NCBI RefSeq assembly: GCF_900142215.1
Contig: NZ_FRAC01000013.1
Coordinates: forward strand, 57,187 to 121,186
Direction: 5' to 3'
Length of the DNA stretch: 64,000 nucleotides
Origin: Anaerocolumna jejuensis DSM 15929
Lineage (GTDB): Bacteria; Bacillota; Clostridia; Lachnospirales; Lachnospiraceae
Program-made: the position numbers and the translations under genes
The notes under the pieces: generated by a model
Databases searched by the model: none
What the model was told of the DNA's origin: nothing
Seen by the model: only the letters and a program-made list of their open reading frames with translations
Part shown: one piece after another, positions 61,871 through 64,000 of the stretch
Layout: every line of letters begins with the position of its first letter
Numbering within the stretch: the stretch's first letter is position 1

Positions 61871-63829
61871 ATGGATACTTTATTTCAGTCATATCCGGTG
61901 GGACTAAAGGATGTGGAGCTTAAGGAAGGCTTTTGGGAAGAGTATGGAAGACTGGTACGGGAGGTGGTTATCCCTTACCAGTGGGAGGCATTAAATGACA
62001 GGATACCGGAAGCGGAAAAGAGTTATGCCATTCATAATTTCAAGGTAGCAGCAGGGGTAGCGGAAGGTGAATTTAACGGACTGGTATTTCAGGACAGTGA
62101 TCTTGCCAAATGGCTGGAAGCAGTAGGCTACAGCCTTTCCTGCAACCCTGATCCGCAGCTTGAAGAATGGGCGGACGAGGTAATCGAATATATTGAAAAG
62201 GCCCAGCAGAAGGATGGTTACCTGAATACCTTCTTTACCTTAAAGCGTCCGGAGGAAAAGTGGAGCAATCTGCTGGAATGCCATGAGCTTTACTGTGCAG
62301 GGCATATGATGGAGGCAGCCGTTGCTTATTATAATGCCACGGGAAAGAGAAAGCTGTTAGATGTTATGTGCCGCTTTGCCGACTGTATTGATGAGGTATT
62401 TGGCGAAGAAGAGGGCAAGCTTCACGGCTATGACGGACATGAAGAAATTGAGCTGGCCCTGGTAAAGCTGTACAAGGCCACCGGTGAAGAAAGGTATTTG
62501 AATCTATCCAGGTATTTTATTGATGAAAGAGGAAAGGAGCCGAGCTTTTTTATAGAGGAATGGGAAAAGAGAGGGAAAACCGCCTTCTGGAATCCGTCGG
62601 ACCACAATAAGCCGGATACTTCCTATAATCAGGCACATATTCCTGTCAGGGAGCAGACAGAGGCCATAGGACATGCGGTGAGGGCGGTCTATCTCTACTC
62701 CGGCATGGCAGATATTGCAGCTCTAAAAAAGGATGAAGGACTTAAGAAGGCCTGTAAGGCCCTGTGGAACAATATTGTGACCAGGCAGATGTATATTACC
62801 GGAGGAATCGGCTCCACCCACATAGGAGAGGCCTTTACCTTTGACTATGACCTGCCGAATGATACGGTCTATCAGGAAACCTGTGCTTCCATCGGCCTGT
62901 TCTTCTTTGCCCACAGAATGCTTTTGATGGAAGCGGAGGGCAGCTATGGGGATGTAATGGAAAGGGCTCTTTATAATTCCATTATCAGCGGTATGGGCTT
63001 TGACGGAAAGAGCTTCTTCTATGTAAATCCCATGGAAGTGTGGCCGGAGGCCAGTGAAAAGAATCCGGACAGGAAGCATGTAATGCCTGTAAGACAGAAG
63101 TGGTACGGATGTGCCTGCTGTCCTCCTAATTTAGCAAGACTTTTGCTCTCCTTAAGGCAGTATATTTACACTTGCAGCGGGAATACCCTGTATACCCATT
63201 TGTATATACCAAGTAAGGCAGAAGTAGCAGTGGGGGAAAATAAAATAACTCTCGAGCAGAACACCGGTTATCCCTGGGACGGAGGAATAAGGATAAAGCT
63301 GGGCTTGGAAAAGGAAATGAAGCATACCCTGAGCTTTCGTATTCCCGGCTGGTGCAGAAGCTTCAGCCTGCTGGTAAACGGTGAAGCCTTATCCTGTGAA
63401 GGCCGTACAGAAAAGGGATTTGTTTCTGTCAGCAGGCTCTGGAAGGATGAAGATGAGATTGTAATCCAGATGGATATGCCGGTGGAAATCATCCAGTCCC
63501 ATCCCGAGGTACGCGCAAATGCCGGAAAAGTAGCCATTACGAGAGGCCCCCTGGTCTATTGTCTGGAGGAAGAGGATAACGGTACGAACCTTTCAGCATT
63601 ATCCATTAACACGGATACGGACTTCCAGGTAACGGCAGAAGCATCTCTGATGAAAGGTGCAGTATCCCTGACCGGAAAAGGCTTTCGAACAAAGGAGACC
63701 GGCTGGGAGAACAGCTTATATCAACCCTACCGGAAAGAGGAAGAAGAGACAGAGATCAAAGCCATACCTTATTTCCTCTGGGGCAATCGTAAAAAAGGGG
63801 AAATGCTTGTTTGGATGAATCATAAATAG
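61871..63829 (+). CDS. GH127 beta-L-arabinofuranosidase
   Basis: A 652-aa cytoplasmic GH127 enzyme with no signal peptide. The (alpha/alpha)6 barrel is followed by beta-sandwich domains from about residue 430. Zinc and catalytic residues match HypBA1-type enzymes: Glu336 and Cys338 in VYQETCAS, and the adjacent Cys416-Cys417 in WYGCACCPPNLARLL, one of which is the nucleophile in this family. Known members release beta-1,2-linked L-arabinofuranose, for example from hydroxyproline-linked arabinans or plant side chains. The RBS AAGGAGG is good. The divergent AraC gene at 60841 is the likely regulator. Confidence 0.93.
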   Translation: MDTLFQSYPVGLKDVELKEGFWEEYGRLVREVVIPYQWEALNDRIPEAEKSYAIHNFKVAAGVAEGEFNGLVFQDSDLAKWLEAVGYSLSCNPDPQLEEWADEVIEYIEKAQQKDGYLNTFFTLKRPEEKWSNLLECHELYCAGHMMEAAVAYYNATGKRKLLDVMCRFADCIDEVFGEEEGKLHGYDGHEEIELALVKLYKATGEERYLNLSRYFIDERGKEPSFFIEEWEKRGKTAFWNPSDHNKPDTSYNQAHIPVREQTEAIGHAVRAVYLYSGMADIAALKKDEGLKKACKALWNNIVTRQMYITGGIGSTHIGEAFTFDYDLPNDTVYQETCASIGLFFFAHRMLLMEAEGSYGDVMERALYNSIISGMGFDGKSFFYVNPMEVWPEASEKNPDRKHVMPVRQKWYGCACCPPNLARLLLSLRQYIYTCSGNTLYTHLYIPSKAEVAVGENKITLEQNTGYPWDGGIRIKLGLEKEMKHTLSFRIPGWCRSFSLLVNGEALSCEGRTEKGFVSVSRLWKDEDEIVIQMDMPVEIIQSHPEVRANAGKVAITRGPLVYCLEEEDNGTNLSALSINTDTDFQVTAEASLMKGAVSLTGKGFRTKETGWENSLYQPYRKEEEETEIKAIPYFLWGNRKKGEMLVWMNHK

Positions 63830-63851
63830 AAGAAAATCATCAATAGAAATG

Positions 63852-63901
63852 ATAAAATGACTGATGAAAGGGCAAGTGCCAATTCATCAGTCATTTTATT
63901 C
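63852..63901 (+). terminator. Terminator after the GH127 gene
   Basis: A perfect 17-bp stem (63852-63868 with 63883-63899) with a 14-nt loop ends in a T-rich arm (TCATTTTATT). Confidence 0.85.
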
Positions 63902-63931
63902 GTAAACAGATAATAAAAAGAGACAACATGG

Positions 63932-64000
63932 GTTAAAGACATGAGTTAAAGACATGAGTTAAAGACATGAGTTAAAGACATGAGTTAAAGACATGAGTTA
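63932..64000. repeat. 13-bp perfect tandem repeat running off the window end
   Basis: GTTAAAGACATGA is repeated five times exactly (63932-63996), with a sixth copy cut by the window edge. There are no spacers, so it is not CRISPR. Total length is unknown. Confidence 0.9.

Noticed and set aside
63932..64000. CRISPR array at the window end
   Set aside because: The 13-bp units abut without spacers.

Overview
The window looks like chromosomal DNA of a glycan-degrading, anaerobic, low-GC Gram-positive bacterium of the Lachnospiraceae / Clostridium XIVa type (for example the Lachnoclostridium/Anaerocolumna group). This is inferred from strong AGGAGG ribosome-binding sites, A/T-rich intergenic DNA, lipoprotein sugar-binding proteins with MalFG-type or LplB/YtcP-type permeases but no ATPase of their own, membrane AraC sensors, BlaI/M56 pairs, and very large secreted modular enzymes with Big/Ig-like, X2, FIVAR and LRR modules. 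No rRNA, tRNA, transposase, phage gene or CRISPR array was found.

Layout. (1) 1-17450 is a mannan/mannoside locus: a secreted GH26 beta-mannanase, a 2,019-aa secreted modular glycosidase, a three-gene sugar ABC importer, a cytoplasmic GH130 mannoside phosphorylase and a LacI regulator. (2) 17600-26660 holds housekeeping and envelope genes: cyclopropane fatty acid synthase, a secreted propeller-like protein, a signal-peptidase-II-like membrane protein, a LanFEG-type ABC exporter with its two-component system, a 301-bp long inverted-repeat element, and a MATE pump. (3) 26735-32480 holds an Old Yellow Enzyme/MarR cassette bracketed by inverted repeats, a BlaI repressor with an M56-LCP fusion protein behind a degenerate 16-bp tandem array, a UDG-like protein and thioredoxin. 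(4) 32835-40372 is a DeoR / Ugp-like ABC / PHP metallohydrolase / HAD phosphatase / DMT transporter run. (5) 40700-44900 has an A/T-rich orphan membrane protein, pyroglutamyl peptidase, a LysR/AEC transporter divergon and an SGNH hydrolase. (6) 45238-63829 is a second glycan locus: an LplB/YtcP-type importer with its lipoprotein, nitroreductase, cupin, LacI, an AraC-type membrane sensor, a second binding protein, intracellular GH30, GH31 (alpha-xylosidase-like), two AraC regulators and a GH127 beta-L-arabinofuranosidase.

How it fits together. Region 1 reads as extracellular depolymerisation of mannan, import of oligomers and cytoplasmic phosphorolysis. Region 6 reads as import of arabinose- and/or xylose-containing oligosaccharides followed by intracellular trimming, with layered control by LacI and AraC proteins. 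AAACGTTT-type palindromes near the second lacI gene, the AraC sensor, the second binding protein and the cupin gene point to a local LacI regulon.

The most unusual non-genic material is the 301-bp hairpin element (24946-25246), the repeat-flanked OYE/marR cassette, a family of short palindromes (11611, 38540, partial at 54567), and several degenerate 13-16-bp tandem arrays. One of these arrays lies in frame inside a DMT transporter gene. Functional assignments rest on motif reading alone; no database search was run.
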